Shown: positions 1-8,878, numbered from the stretch's first letter. The stretch is 64,000 nt of DNA from an uncultured Bacilli bacterium (GCA_934148995.1 CAKPDM010000001.1:62001-126000), one strand, 5' to 3'. The notes: a model not told the origin generated them from the sequence alone. A program made the numbers and translations.

Positions 1-1008
1 TTATTGGAGTTATTCACCAAAGAAGTTATTAACTTTATTAAAGAAAGAAATGGTATCTATCTAAAAATCGATCCAGAAATAATGACTGCCAGTAAAGATG
101 ATAATGGTAATGTTATTCAAGGCGGCATTAATAATTTATTTATTAAAGACTACTTAACAAAAATTGGTTTTATTGAAAATACTAATGATACTATTAGCCC
201 AAAATATGTAATGAAACTTGACTTAACTAAAAGAAATCTTAATGATGTCTTAGATAATATGCAAAAAAAAGCAAGACAAATTATCAAAAGAAATGACCGT
301 CTTGGTTACATTGTAAGAGAACTTGATAAAGATGAATTTAATCTTTTTGAAGAAATGATGAAAAAGATTAATAAGAATTTTAATACTTTAGAGTGTACTC
401 TTCCTTTCTATGAAGATTTATGTGATGCTTTTACTACTGATCAATTTAAGATTATGGTCGCTGAACTAAATTTAAATTTAACATTAGAAAATTTAAAAAA
501 GGAAGAAAAAGTCTTACAAATTGAAAAAGAAAAAAGAATAGGAATTTATCAAGAAGGTGGTATGACTGAAGAAACTTTTATTGATAAAGAACTTTTATAT
601 AATGAACAAAAGAAAACAATTAATAATAGAAGAAAATATTATACAGAACTAAAGGAAAAAACTAATCAAGATGTTATCTTTTTAGGTGGTTATTTATTTT
701 TATTATATGGTAAGGAAGTCACCGCTCTAATGGGTGGCATGGTAGAAGATTATATTGATTTGGATGCTTCTTATTCTATTCATTATAGAATGATTAAAGA
801 AGCAATCGAAGATAATTATAATTCTTACAATTTTTATGAAGTAAAAGATTTAAATGATGGTAGTTATTATTTTAAGAAAAACTTTGGTGCAGAAGTATTT
901 GAACATATCGGAGAATTTGATTATCCCATTGATATGAATGCTTATAATAAGTATAAAAGGTATTTTCCTTCTTATTATGGAGTAAAAACTATTTACAAAA
1001 GTAAATAA
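1..1008 (+). CDS. FemAB-family peptidoglycan bridge aminoacyltransferase, 5' end cut by window
   Basis: Three-prime part (about 335 codons) of a FemA/FemX/MurM-type ligase, which adds amino acids from aminoacyl-tRNA to the lipid II stem peptide at the inner membrane face. The reading frame is open from base 1 and family members are usually about 410 residues, so some 75 N-terminal residues probably lie outside the window. Visible family features are the GNAT-like half, a Lys/Glu-rich helical arm (roughly residues 155-215 of the visible part) that forms the coiled coil of Fem ligases, and the C-terminal block NFYEVKDLNDGS...YFKKNFGAE typical of the second GNAT lobe. Its stop overlaps the 3' end of the convergent cse60-like gene by 20 bp. 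The added amino acid cannot be told from sequence. Confidence 0.85.
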   Translation, partial: LLELFTKEVINFIKERNGIYLKIDPEIMTASKDDNGNVIQGGINNLFIKDYLTKIGFIENTNDTISPKYVMKLDLTKRNLNDVLDNMQKKARQIIKRNDRLGYIVRELDKDEFNLFEEMMKKINKNFNTLECTLPFYEDLCDAFTTDQFKIMVAELNLNLTLENLKKEEKVLQIEKEKRIGIYQEGGMTEETFIDKELLYNEQKKTINNRRKYYTELKEKTNQDVIFLGGYLFLLYGKEVTALMGGMVEDYIDLDASYSIHYRMIKEAIEDNYNSYNFYEVKDLNDGSYYFKKNFGAEVFEHIGEFDYPIDMNAYNKYKRYFPSYYGVKTIYKSK

Positions 1009-1165
1009 TCATTGCTGAGAAACAATAGATTTGTTCTTCTCCAGAAGGAAAGGAACTAACTTCATATTTAATATCAACAACTTCTCCTTCTAAATCACTT
1101 AAGAAGTTATTCATCGCTTCTTGTAAATCTCCTTCATCTTCAAAATCAAATATTTTCACTTTCAT
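989..1165 (-). CDS. cse60: Cse60-like sporulation protein (DUF2758)
   Basis: A 58-residue protein starting MKVKIFDFEDEGDL and containing EQIYCFSAMIIY, a pattern I recognise from the small Cse60 protein of Bacillus, which is made under sigma-E in the mother cell and has no known biochemical role. The ATG at 1165 is preferred over an upstream in-frame ATG at 1204 because a GGTGAT Shine-Dalgarno sits at the right distance and the family begins with MKVK. It is convergent with the FemAB gene and overlaps its end. It is one of several spore-associated families in the window. Confidence 0.7.
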   Translation of the reverse strand: MKVKIFDFEDEGDLQEAMNNFLSDLEGEVVDIKYEVSSFPSGEEQIYCFSAMIIYFCK

Positions 1166-1243
1166 CTTTATCACCAAATCTATTATAAAAAACTTTGTCC
1201 ACAAAAATTGTTGAAAAAAATAAGACTGAGTTAATTTTCAGTC

Positions 1244-3355
1244 TTATTTTACTTCTACTTTAGAAATTACTAAATTGTTATCTTTTACATCAAAAGTAAC
1301 TGTAGCATTATATGGAATAGTTCCTTTTATTAATTCATGGGCAAGTAAGCTTTCTATTGTCTTACTAACTTCTCGTTTCAAAGGTCTTGCTCCATAGTTA
1401 ATGTCATAACCAGCATCTACCAAATAATCTCTAGCAGCAGTAGTTAATGCCAATTTAATTTGATCGTTACTTAGTCTTTTCTCAATATCTTTAATAATTT
1501 TATCAAGTATTTTGTAAATAACATCTTTAGTTAATGGTTTAAAGATAATTACTTCATCAATACGGTTAATAAATTCTGGACGAAAATGATTTTTTAATTC
1601 ACTTTCTACTTTACTAGTATCACCATCTAGAATATATTCACTTCCAAGATTAGATGTCATTATAATAATAGTATTTTTAAAATCAACAGTACGTCCATTA
1701 GAGTCGGTTATTCTACCATCATCTAATATTTGTAGTAATAAGTTTAATACTTCCGGATGAGCTTTTTCTATTTCATCAAATAATACTATACTATATGGAT
1801 TACGTCTTACGGCTTCGGTAAGTTGTCCTCCTTCTTCATAACCAACATATCCTGGAGGAGAACCAATAAGTCTTGAAACACTGAATTTTTCCATATATTC
1901 ACTCATATCGATACGAACTATATGTTTCTCATCATCAAATAATTCACTGGCTAGTGTTCTAGCTACTTCAGTCTTACCTACTCCAGTAGGTCCTAAGAAG
2001 ATGAAAGAACCAATCGGACGATTAGGGTCTTTAATACCACTTCTTGATTTAATGATAGCTTCACTTACTAAGTGTAGAGCTTCATCTTGACCCATTACTC
2101 TATGTTTCATTGCTTGTTCAAGATTTAGTAGTTTTTCTTTCTCACTACTAACTAATTTGCTAAGTGGAATATTAGTCCATTTAGAAATGATAGTAGCAAT
2201 ATCTTCTTCATCAACATGATCACTTAATAGTTTCTTAGTGTCTTTACTTTTTAACTCTTCTAGTTCTTTTTCAAGGCGAGGTAGGGTTCCATGTCTTAAT
2301 CTAGCAGCTGTTTCTAAGTCATATTTATTTTCAGCTTGTTCTAAATCAAATCTAGTTCTTTCTATCTCTTTCTTTTTATTTTGTATTTTAGTATAAAGAC
2401 TTTTCTCTTCTTCCCAAGCTTCTTTAAAGTCTTTTTCTTGTTTCTTCAACCCAACTAGTTCTTTATCAATTTCTTCTTTACGGTTCATTGATAACTGGTC
2501 TTTTTCTTTCTTTATCGCCTGACGTTCTATTTCTAAGCTCATAATTTTTCTAGTTAAAGAGTCAAGAGCATTAGGAACAGAGTCCATCTGAACTCTTATC
2601 GTTGCACAAGCTTCATCTATTAAATCGATGGCTTTATCTGGTAAAAATCTATCTGTAATATATCTATCGGATAAAGTTGCAGCAGCAACAAGTGCTTTAT
2701 CTTGAATAGTTACACCATGATGAATTTCAAATCTTTCTTTAAGCCCTCTTAAAATAGTAATTGTGTCCATTACACTTGGCTCGTTTACTTTAATCTTTTG
2801 AAAACGTCTTTCAAGAGCACCATCTTTTTCAATGTATTTACGATATTCATTCAAAGTAGTAGCACCAATCACGTGAATTTCCCCACGAGCTAGCATTGGT
2901 TTTAAGATGTTAGAAGTATCCATAGCTCCTTCCATATTACCAGTACCAACGATAGTATGAATTTCATCGATAAACATAATGATAGAGCCTTCACTCTTCT
3001 TTATTTCATTTAAGACATTTTTTAGTCTTTCCTCAAATTCACCACGATATTTAGCACCAGCTACTAAAGAAGCCATATCTAATTCCCAAACTGTTTTATT
3101 TTTTAAGCTAGCAGGTACATCTCCTTTAACAATTCTTAAAGCTAAACCTTCGACAATAGCAGTTTTACCAACACCAGGTTCTCCGATTAAAACGGGATTA
3201 TTCTTAGTTTTACGAGATAAAACCCTAGTAATATTTCTGATTTCTTCATCTCGACCAATAACTGGGTCTATCTTACCAGCAAGAACTGCTTCGTTTATAT
3301 TACGTCCATATTTTTCTAAGACATTTTCTTTTTCTTGGTTTTGTTCTTGATACAT
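1244..3355 (-). CDS. clpB: ClpB disaggregase lacking the N-terminal domain
   Basis: AAA+ protein of 703 residues with two ATPase modules. Module one carries GEPGVGKT and FIDEIHT; module two carries GPTGVGKT and LFDEIEKAH; a coiled-coil middle domain of about 110 residues (Lys/Glu-rich, ending in LRHGTLPRLEKEL) lies between them, as in ClpB/Hsp104. The usual N-terminal Clp_N repeats are missing, so it matches short ClpB forms. There is no IGF/LGF ClpP-binding loop after the second Walker B region (TSNLGSEYILDGD), so it should resolubilise aggregates with DnaK rather than feed ClpP. ATG 3355 is chosen because GAGGGGAT precedes it; the longer TTG start at 3376 lies upstream of that site. Transcription is controlled by a CIRCE element. 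Confidence 0.93.
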   Translation of the reverse strand: MYQEQNQEKENVLEKYGRNINEAVLAGKIDPVIGRDEEIRNITRVLSRKTKNNPVLIGEPGVGKTAIVEGLALRIVKGDVPASLKNKTVWELDMASLVAGAKYRGEFEERLKNVLNEIKKSEGSIIMFIDEIHTIVGTGNMEGAMDTSNILKPMLARGEIHVIGATTLNEYRKYIEKDGALERRFQKIKVNEPSVMDTITILRGLKERFEIHHGVTIQDKALVAAATLSDRYITDRFLPDKAIDLIDEACATIRVQMDSVPNALDSLTRKIMSLEIERQAIKKEKDQLSMNRKEEIDKELVGLKKQEKDFKEAWEEEKSLYTKIQNKKKEIERTRFDLEQAENKYDLETAARLRHGTLPRLEKELEELKSKDTKKLLSDHVDEEDIATIISKWTNIPLSKLVSSEKEKLLNLEQAMKHRVMGQDEALHLVSEAIIKSRSGIKDPNRPIGSFIFLGPTGVGKTEVARTLASELFDDEKHIVRIDMSEYMEKFSVSRLIGSPPGYVGYEEGGQLTEAVRRNPYSIVLFDEIEKAHPEVLNLLLQILDDGRITDSNGRTVDFKNTIIIMTSNLGSEYILDGDTSKVESELKNHFRPEFINRIDEVIIFKPLTKDVIYKILDKIIKDIEKRLSNDQIKLALTTAARDYLVDAGYDINYGARPLKREVSKTIESLLAHELIKGTIPYNATVTFDVKDNNLVISKVEVK

Positions 3356-3381
3356 AATATATCCCCTCACTTTCAAGACAT

Positions 3382-3410
3382 ATTATATAGCAAAAATTAG
3401 CACTTGTCAA
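3382..3410 (-). promoter_or_regulatory. Perfect sigma-A promoter of clpB
   Basis: On the minus strand TTGACA (3405-3410), a 17-base spacer and TATAAT (3382-3387) form a perfect consensus promoter. The -35 hexamer lies inside the CIRCE element, so HrcA binding would block RNA polymerase directly. Confidence 0.9.
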
Positions 3411-3423
3411 TAGTGAGTGCTAA
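3397..3423. promoter_or_regulatory. CIRCE operator (HrcA binding site)
   Basis: Inverted repeat TTAGCACTT-N9-GAGTGCTAA, differing by one base from the CIRCE consensus TTAGCACTC-N9-GAGTGCTAA. CIRCE is bound by the HrcA heat-shock repressor. It lies 42 bases upstream of the clpB start and overlaps the stop codon (3420-3422) of the preceding gene. Confidence 0.95.
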
Positions 3424-5204
3424 TCTATTTTATATGGAGCCATTGATGTTCCATCTCCACTAATTATTTTGACATCAGGTTTCAAATTTATGACTGGTTT
3501 AACCCCATAAGAGTCTGTTATATGTTTATCCATACTCAAATCACCTGTTGACGAAATGGTCGCTACATATGCATATGTATGGTTTGATGTAAACTTTACT
3601 GGGGTAAAACTCCAATAGTAAGTATTATTATATAAATAATAATCAGTATTTGTTTCACTATATACTCCTCCCGCAAAAGAAACTTCATCACCTATAATTA
3701 ATCCTATTGGATAATTTAACCTAACACTAGTACCTGATACTCTAAATTGATCATTTTCTTGATTACATTTTAGGCTTGGCGTTTTTTCAATTATTAATCT
3801 ATTGTAAGAACCATAATAAGTAGATGAGTCTACTTTATATCCTGTTCCGCTGAATATACTTCTATCATTACAAAAAGTTTCATTTGCTAAATATTGTGAG
3901 TAATCTATAAGATTTTCCTCATACCAATTGTCTAATTTTATTTTTATATCAGAATCAGTTGTATTTGTTTGAGCTGAGATTAAGCTTTTTGAACTATATG
4001 ATATCGGTTGAACAGTCATTATTTTAGAGTGAACATAACCTGTTACTTTATAAGCTACATTACAATTCGTATTTAAGCAACTATATAACTGATTATTTAT
4101 TATTTCTTCATGATTGCTATCCCAAATTAATTCCTTTAAATTACCCGTTAAAATGAATTTTTTTGTTGATTCATCAAAGCTATATCCTGTTCCATATAAA
4201 TATTTTTGTGTATTGAAAAACCAAGAATTTTCTGTAATCTCATTATCTTCATGTAGTGAAAAGTCTTCATTATATTTATAGCCTACATATGTTGGATCCC
4301 AATATTTATTATTAAATGAAGAACTCCCTATTATAGTGTCTTTTCCTGTATCATTAGTTTTCTTTCCTGCATAGATCATTCTGATACTTCCGTCTCCATT
4401 TTGACGAATTATTCTCCAGATAAATCCTGCAAATGATACATAATTATTTTTGACTGCTCCTCGATAATAATAACTGGCTCCGTCATCATCTTCTGCCATG
4501 AACAATCCTTCATCTGTTGTTGCTGTCTTTGAAAAGTCTGGGATGCCCTTTGAAACTATATTCTGTTTAGCAGTTTCTACTGATGTTTCATGATTATTCA
4601 TTACTAGCATACAGTCTGATAGAGTATTGAAACCATTATCTTTACAATAACTATCACCTTGACCTACTACTACTTTTATCTTTCCAAAGTAATATTTATT
4701 CATTGCTGTATTATCTGCACCTATTGATAACCATACTCTTAAATTAAATTTATCTGTTGCTTTACTTTTAATTCTTCCTGTGTATAATGCATTTGATGTA
4801 GTTGATAAATTACTTGTTTTTAATAATTCGCTATCATTTGCTAAGTTATATCTTATAAATTTATATGGTACTAACTCACAATCTGTCCCACATTTATTCT
4901 GAGCTTCTTTATCATCTTCTAAATAGATAGTATATTTTAAATCCGTAGTACCATTATTTATTAAGAGAAAACTATAAGGTTCACCACTTAGTCCTTCACT
5001 ATCTTCTTGGGGAATAGCATTTGTAAGACTTATTTCTTTAGAACTAGAATCATCTAGTTTTACATCCAAATCCCCTATCTTATAGATAACTTTATTACTA
5101 CTACCAACTATATTCTTTGTAAGTAAAGCATAACTTACTCCTAAAACCATAGTTACTACTAAAATTAAACAAATTATCAACATCAATCGTTTCCTTTTCT
5201 TCAT
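3420..5204 (-). CDS. TasA/SipW-type exported surface protein, large
   Basis: A 594-residue exported protein. Residues 1-30 form a basic, hydrophobic segment ending in VSYALLTKN, like SipW-dependent camelysin/TasA signals. Residues about 40-185 form a TasA/camelysin-like beta domain with the block LTNAIPQEDSEGLSGEPYSF, shared with the 185-aa protein at 55070-55627. The rest contains VSFAGFIWRIIRQNGDGSIR and ends in VKPVINLKPDVKIISGDGTS, an arrangement I have seen in surface proteins of gut Bacilli but cannot assign. The start follows an AAAGGAG site. A 280-base leader with a small ORF and a terminator-like hairpin lies upstream. Biofilm or matrix function is inference from TasA. Confidence 0.75.
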   Translation of the reverse strand: MKKRKRLMLIICLILVVTMVLGVSYALLTKNIVGSSNKVIYKIGDLDVKLDDSSSKEISLTNAIPQEDSEGLSGEPYSFLLINNGTTDLKYTIYLEDDKEAQNKCGTDCELVPYKFIRYNLANDSELLKTSNLSTTSNALYTGRIKSKATDKFNLRVWLSIGADNTAMNKYYFGKIKVVVGQGDSYCKDNGFNTLSDCMLVMNNHETSVETAKQNIVSKGIPDFSKTATTDEGLFMAEDDDGASYYYRGAVKNNYVSFAGFIWRIIRQNGDGSIRMIYAGKKTNDTGKDTIIGSSSFNNKYWDPTYVGYKYNEDFSLHEDNEITENSWFFNTQKYLYGTGYSFDESTKKFILTGNLKELIWDSNHEEIINNQLYSCLNTNCNVAYKVTGYVHSKIMTVQPISYSSKSLISAQTNTTDSDIKIKLDNWYEENLIDYSQYLANETFCNDRSIFSGTGYKVDSSTYYGSYNRLIIEKTPSLKCNQENDQFRVSGTSVRLNYPIGLIIGDEVSFAGGVYSETNTDYYLYNNTYYWSFTPVKFTSNHTYAYVATISSTGDLSMDKHITDSYGVKPVINLKPDVKIISGDGTSMAPYKID

Positions 5205-5228
5205 TTATCTCGCTCCTTTTATATCAAC

Positions 5229-5268
5229 AAAAAAAGATAGACCTATACAAATATGTATAAATCTACCT
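5229..5268 (-). terminator. Leader hairpin with U-tract (possible attenuator)
   Basis: Arms 5254-5268 and 5235-5249 pair over about 15 bp with some G-U pairs, followed on the minus strand by seven T. It lies only 25 bases upstream of the 594-aa surface-protein ATG with no room for another promoter, so expression of that gene would need read-through. It could also simply end the small ORF transcript. Confidence 0.65.
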
Positions 5269-5298
5269 TTAAAGCACAATAAAAGAAAGTAGTTTTAA

Positions 5299-5418
5299 TT
5301 AGATTGAATAAATACCCCCCCCCCAGGTTAATTTTTGGTTAACTCGAGGCCTTAAGCAAATTATGTAGAAAGAACGAACAATTTTTTTAATTTTATTTAA
5401 GTAAACATTGGTCATCAT
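5299..5418 (-). CDS. Possible 39-codon leader ORF containing a G10 tract
   Basis: Open frame starting ATG-ATG (MMTNVYLNKIKKIVRS) and ending LTWGGGIYSI. The Trp-Gly-Gly-Gly codons are formed by a run of ten G (5315-5324 as C on the plus strand). A modest GGGA ribosome site lies seven bases upstream of the first ATG. A candidate promoter is at 5486-5514 and a hairpin terminator follows at 5229-5268. I do not recognise the peptide. The homopolymer would be expected to slip, which would change the last residues. It may instead be a non-coding leader. Confidence 0.4.
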   Translation of the reverse strand: MMTNVYLNKIKKIVRSFYIICLRPRVNQKLTWGGGIYSI

Positions 5419-5485
5419 TCAATCCCTACTCTCTAGATGTCTTCAATACTTATAGCGGAAAAATATCAGTATTTTTGACATTTTA

Positions 5486-5514
5486 ATCGTATCATGTTTT
5501 TTAATTCTTGGCAA
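5486..5514 (-). promoter_or_regulatory. Candidate sigma-A promoter of the leader / surface-protein transcript
   Basis: Minus strand TTGCCA (5509-5514), 17 bases, TACGAT (5486-5491). It is the best promoter-like pair between the ctp terminator and the 594-aa gene and predicts a leader of about 275 bases. Confidence 0.5.
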
Positions 5515-5531
5515 TAGATATATTATATTTT

Positions 5532-5558
5532 AAAAAAAAATGTCTAAATTTGACATTT
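5532..5558 (-). terminator. Intrinsic terminator of ctpA-like gene
   Basis: Stem AAATGTC/GACATTT with a 7-base loop followed by nine T on the minus strand, just after the protease stop codon. Confidence 0.85.
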
Positions 5559-5561
5559 TTA

Positions 5562-6806
5562 TTATTTACTTGCTAATTCAATAGCTGCTTTTAGTTGGGT
5601 ATCATTATCCTCTGTCAATGTTTCGCCATCAGCTAATTCTAGTTTAACTTCTTTTGTAGGAGTAACACCTTTTTCATTAATCCAAGTTCCTTTAGGTGTT
5701 AACCATTTTTGAACAGTATATTTGATAGTATCACCATTGTTCAAATCACCAGTTTTTTGAACTGTTCCTTTTCCATAGGAGTTAACTCCTACTACTTCTG
5801 CACCGTATGTTTCTTTAAAGGCACTTGCTAATATTTCGCTAGCTGAAGCACTATTTTCATTAATAATAACTGTTACAGGATATTTATAGGTAGCTTTACT
5901 ACTAGTTCCATAGACTTTTTGTTTTTTATCTTTTGTTTGTAATTGATAAATAACATCCTTCTTAGTCATAAATAATGATAATATATCAGTAACTTGGGTT
6001 AGGTAACCTCCTGGATTATCACGAACATCAATAACTAATTTATCAATTTTTTGTTTTTCTAATGAAGTTAGTTCCTTCTTTACTTGTTTACCAATATTAT
6101 TAGAAAACATTTCAATCTTTAAATAACCTATCTTTTTACCATTCTGTTCATATACTTTACTACTAGTATATGGCATATCAACTGTCGCTCTAGTTACTTT
6201 TAATACTTTTTCTTGATTATCTCTAGTAATAGTTATCTCTACATCTTTACTTTTGGCATTTTTAATACTACTAACAACTTCTGATAAAGTCTTTCCTTCT
6301 GTACTTTCACCATTTACTTTAGTAATATAATCCCCTACTTTAATACCAGCTTTTTTAGCAGGAGTATCATCAAAAACTTTAGTTACTTTAACTTTATTAT
6401 TATCACTAGTAACTTCAACACCAATTCCTTCATAGTTACCTTCTAAAGTTTGATTAAAGGTTGTACTATTAGTACCATCAAAATAAGTAGCATAAGGATC
6501 ATCTAAATAATTAATCATTCCTTTAATACCAGCATCTATTAATTCTTCTTTATTAACACTAGTATAATAATTATTAACAATATCATTATAAGTTGCAACG
6601 AATTCTTTTAAATCACTTGGAACTGAACTACTACTTCCATCTTTTTTACTAAAACTTACAACATTTCCAATTAAGAATCCAAAGAGAATAGCTATTATCA
6701 TAATAATAACCATTTCAGGATAACTAAAACCTTCTTTTTGAATAGTTACTATTTCTTTTACATTATCTATATTTTTATCTTCAATTATTTCTTCTTTTTT
6801 CTTCAT
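5562..6806 (-). CDS. C-terminal processing peptidase (S41 family, CtpA/CtpB type)
   Basis: A 414-residue membrane-anchored serine protease. One membrane segment lies at about residues 32-53, a PDZ domain at about 115-195 (GNYEGIGVEV, KAGIKVGDYI), and the S41 catalytic domain at about 220-370. The Ser/Lys dyad is in NENSASASEI (319-323) and SYGKGTVQ (Lys346). Such proteases cleave exported proteins from their C-terminal tails; CtpB of Bacillus acts in sporulation signalling. The ATG follows AGGTGA. A clear terminator ends it, so it appears monocistronic. The substrate is unknown. Confidence 0.92.
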   Translation of the reverse strand: MKKKEEIIEDKNIDNVKEIVTIQKEGFSYPEMVIIMIIAILFGFLIGNVVSFSKKDGSSSSVPSDLKEFVATYNDIVNNYYTSVNKEELIDAGIKGMINYLDDPYATYFDGTNSTTFNQTLEGNYEGIGVEVTSDNNKVKVTKVFDDTPAKKAGIKVGDYITKVNGESTEGKTLSEVVSSIKNAKSKDVEITITRDNQEKVLKVTRATVDMPYTSSKVYEQNGKKIGYLKIEMFSNNIGKQVKKELTSLEKQKIDKLVIDVRDNPGGYLTQVTDILSLFMTKKDVIYQLQTKDKKQKVYGTSSKATYKYPVTVIINENSASASEILASAFKETYGAEVVGVNSYGKGTVQKTGDLNNGDTIKYTVQKWLTPKGTWINEKGVTPTKEVKLELADGETLTEDNDTQLKAAIELASK

Positions 6807-6916
6807 TATTTCACCTACCGTCTATATCATTGTACCATAGATTTATATACTCTCTAAATAAAAAATATACTAGATTATGATAAATTTTTACTTTTTCAAC
6901 TTTCTATGTAAAGATT

Positions 6917-6947
6917 AAAAAAGCGTACAAGCTATTAAACTCATACG
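6917..6947 (-). terminator. Intrinsic terminator after asnS / 163-aa gene
   Basis: Eight-pair stem (6924-6931 with 6940-6947, two G-U pairs) and six T on the minus strand, directly after the TAA of the 163-aa gene. Confidence 0.85.
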
Positions 6948-7439
6948 TTATTTTGTTAAATAATCTTTAATTTCATCTTGGTCAGTAAGAACTTCTACTA
7001 CTTCTTTAGATTTAAAATGAATAAGAGTAGGATTTTTCACTTTTAAATTTTCAATACTACTAGTATCGATATTCCCATCTGTTTTGTACTTTTTGTTCAT
7101 ACCATCACTTAAATCTACACTATATAATTTAATGTCTTTTGTATCAGCTTGATAACTAGAAATAGTTGATGCTAATTCTGTATCAGTACTATCATAATAA
7201 ACTACGTAATATTCTTCATTATCAACAGTAAATGATTCTCCAGCTAATATCTTATCATATTGAATAGTTGACTCAGTAACTTGTTCTTGCTTCCTTCTCT
7301 TAGTTACTTCTTTAGATAAAATTCTTGTTGTTAAAAAATACATAAAAAGTAATAGTAATAAACCACAGATAATTATGATAACAATTCTTTTTCCAGCTCC
7401 TTGCATTTCATTACTATTATTGTAATAACCTTTATTCAT
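6948..7439 (-). CDS. Membrane-anchored thioredoxin-fold protein without CxxC
   Basis: A 163-residue protein with one membrane helix (about residues 18-40) and an outward domain. The pattern EYYVVYYDSTDTELAS...DIKLYSVDLSD...NPTLIHFKSKEVVEVLTD follows the thioredoxin layout: beta strand, active-site loop, middle strand and NPT(L/I) cis-Pro-like strand. The CxxC loop is replaced by DSTD and no cysteine is present outside the membrane helix, so a redox role is unlikely. It lies nine bases downstream of asnS and shares its terminator. The fold is inferred by pattern only. Confidence 0.6.
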   Translation of the reverse strand: MNKGYYNNSNEMQGAGKRIVIIIICGLLLLLFMYFLTTRILSKEVTKRRKQEQVTESTIQYDKILAGESFTVDNEEYYVVYYDSTDTELASTISSYQADTKDIKLYSVDLSDGMNKKYKTDGNIDTSSIENLKVKNPTLIHFKSKEVVEVLTDQDEIKDYLTK

Positions 7440-7448
7440 AATACCTCC

Positions 7449-8825
7449 TTAAAATTCGCAGTTTCCTGGTGTTCTTGGGAATGGTATTACATCTCTTATA
7501 TTTTCCATTCCTGTTAGATAAATAAGTAGTCTTTCAAATCCAAGACCAAATCCTGAATGTTTTACTCCTCCATATTGACGAAGACGTAAATACCAGTCTA
7601 GTTCTTCTTCATCCATCTTTAATTCGTCCATTCTACTCTTTAAGACATCATATCTTTCTTCTCTTTGACTTCCTCCCATTAATTCACCTGCTTGTGGTAC
7701 TAAGAAGTCGACAGCTGCAACTGTTTCATTATCATCATTTAAGCGCATATAGAAAGCTTTTATATCTTTTGGCCAATCAGTTACAAATACAGGAGCTTTG
7801 AAATATTCTTCAGTTAAGTATTTTTCATGTTCTTTAGCTAAGTCTTCACCGTATTCTGGTTTATTCTCAAAGTCTTTACCGCTTTCCTTAAGAATTGTAA
7901 TTGCTTCTTTATGAGTAATTCTCTTTGGTTCAGCATTTAAGACAGTATTTAATCTTTCTAATAAACCAGGATGAACAAAGCTATCAAAGAACTTAAGTTC
8001 TGAATATGCATTTTCCATTACATATTTTATAATGTAACGAAGCATATCTTCCTCTACATCCATTAATCTATCTAATTCACAAAAAGCCATTTCTGGTTCA
8101 ATCATCCAAAATTCAGATGCGTGTGTTTTAGTATTAGAGTTCTCTGCTCTAAATGTTGGTCCAAAAGTATAAATATTTTTAAATGCTAAAGCAAATATTT
8201 CTCCTTGTAATTGACCAGATACAGTAAGAGCTGTTCTTTTACCAAAGAAGTCTTTGCTATAATCGATTTCTTTACCTTTTAAATTTTCAAAATCAAGAGT
8301 TGATACTTGGAACATTTCACCAGCTCCTTCACAATCACTTGCAGTAATTAATGGAGCATGTAAATAAACAAATCCTTTATCTTGAAAATATTTATGAATT
8401 GCCATTGCAGCAACACTTCTTACTCTAAATACAGCTTGAAAAGTATTTGTTCTAGGACGTAAATATGCAATTTCTCTTAAAAATTCCATAGAATGTCTTT
8501 TAGGTTGTAAAGGATAATCTTCTGGACAATCTCCTTCAAGAGTAATTTTCTTTGCTTGAATTTCAAACTCTTGACCTGCTTTTGGACTTTCTACAACCAA
8601 TCCTGTAACACTGATAGCACTACCTACTCTTAATTTTTGAATATCATCAAAATTAGCTAATGATTTATCATACACTATTTGAACAGATTCAAATACTGTT
8701 CCATCAAAAAATGTGATAAATCCAAATTCCTTTTGTTTACGATGATTTCTAATCCAACCATTTATAGTTACTTCTTTATTTAAGTATTTACTTATATCTT
8801 TATAAATATCACGAACATCTATCAT
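7449..8825 (-). CDS. asnS: Asparaginyl-tRNA synthetase
   Basis: Class IIb synthetase of 458 residues, the normal length for bacterial AsnRS, charging tRNA-Asn in the cytoplasm. The N-terminal OB fold (ITFFDGTVFESVQIVYD) is followed by the class II core: FRAENSNTKTHASEFWMIEPE (motif 2 region) and GFGLGFERLLIYLTGMENIRD with VIPFPRTPG at the end (motif 3), the AsnRS/AspRS signature. A GAGGAGG site precedes the ATG and a near-consensus promoter lies just upstream. No T-box leader is present; only about 25 bases separate the promoter from the start codon. Confidence 0.97.
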   Translation of the reverse strand: MIDVRDIYKDISKYLNKEVTINGWIRNHRKQKEFGFITFFDGTVFESVQIVYDKSLANFDDIQKLRVGSAISVTGLVVESPKAGQEFEIQAKKITLEGDCPEDYPLQPKRHSMEFLREIAYLRPRTNTFQAVFRVRSVAAMAIHKYFQDKGFVYLHAPLITASDCEGAGEMFQVSTLDFENLKGKEIDYSKDFFGKRTALTVSGQLQGEIFALAFKNIYTFGPTFRAENSNTKTHASEFWMIEPEMAFCELDRLMDVEEDMLRYIIKYVMENAYSELKFFDSFVHPGLLERLNTVLNAEPKRITHKEAITILKESGKDFENKPEYGEDLAKEHEKYLTEEYFKAPVFVTDWPKDIKAFYMRLNDDNETVAAVDFLVPQAGELMGGSQREERYDVLKSRMDELKMDEEELDWYLRLRQYGGVKHSGFGLGFERLLIYLTGMENIRDVIPFPRTPGNCEF

Positions 8826-8849
8826 CTCGATGCCTCCTCTTCTTTTAAT

Positions 8850-8878
8850 ATTATAGAGAAAATTTGTACTAACGTCAA
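8850..8878 (-). promoter_or_regulatory. Sigma-A promoter of asnS
   Basis: Minus strand TTGACG (8873-8878), 17 bases, TATAAT (8850-8855), followed by GAGGAGG and the asnS ATG. Confidence 0.88.

Noticed and set aside
2979..3350. Plus-strand 123-codon frame inside clpB
   Set aside because: It is antisense to conserved AAA+ coding sequence and has no ribosome site or known similarity.
5229..5514. Known riboswitch class in the leader of the 594-aa gene
   Set aside because: No c-di-GMP, c-di-AMP, SAM or T-box consensus could be recognised; kept only as an unexplained leader with hairpin and G10 tract.
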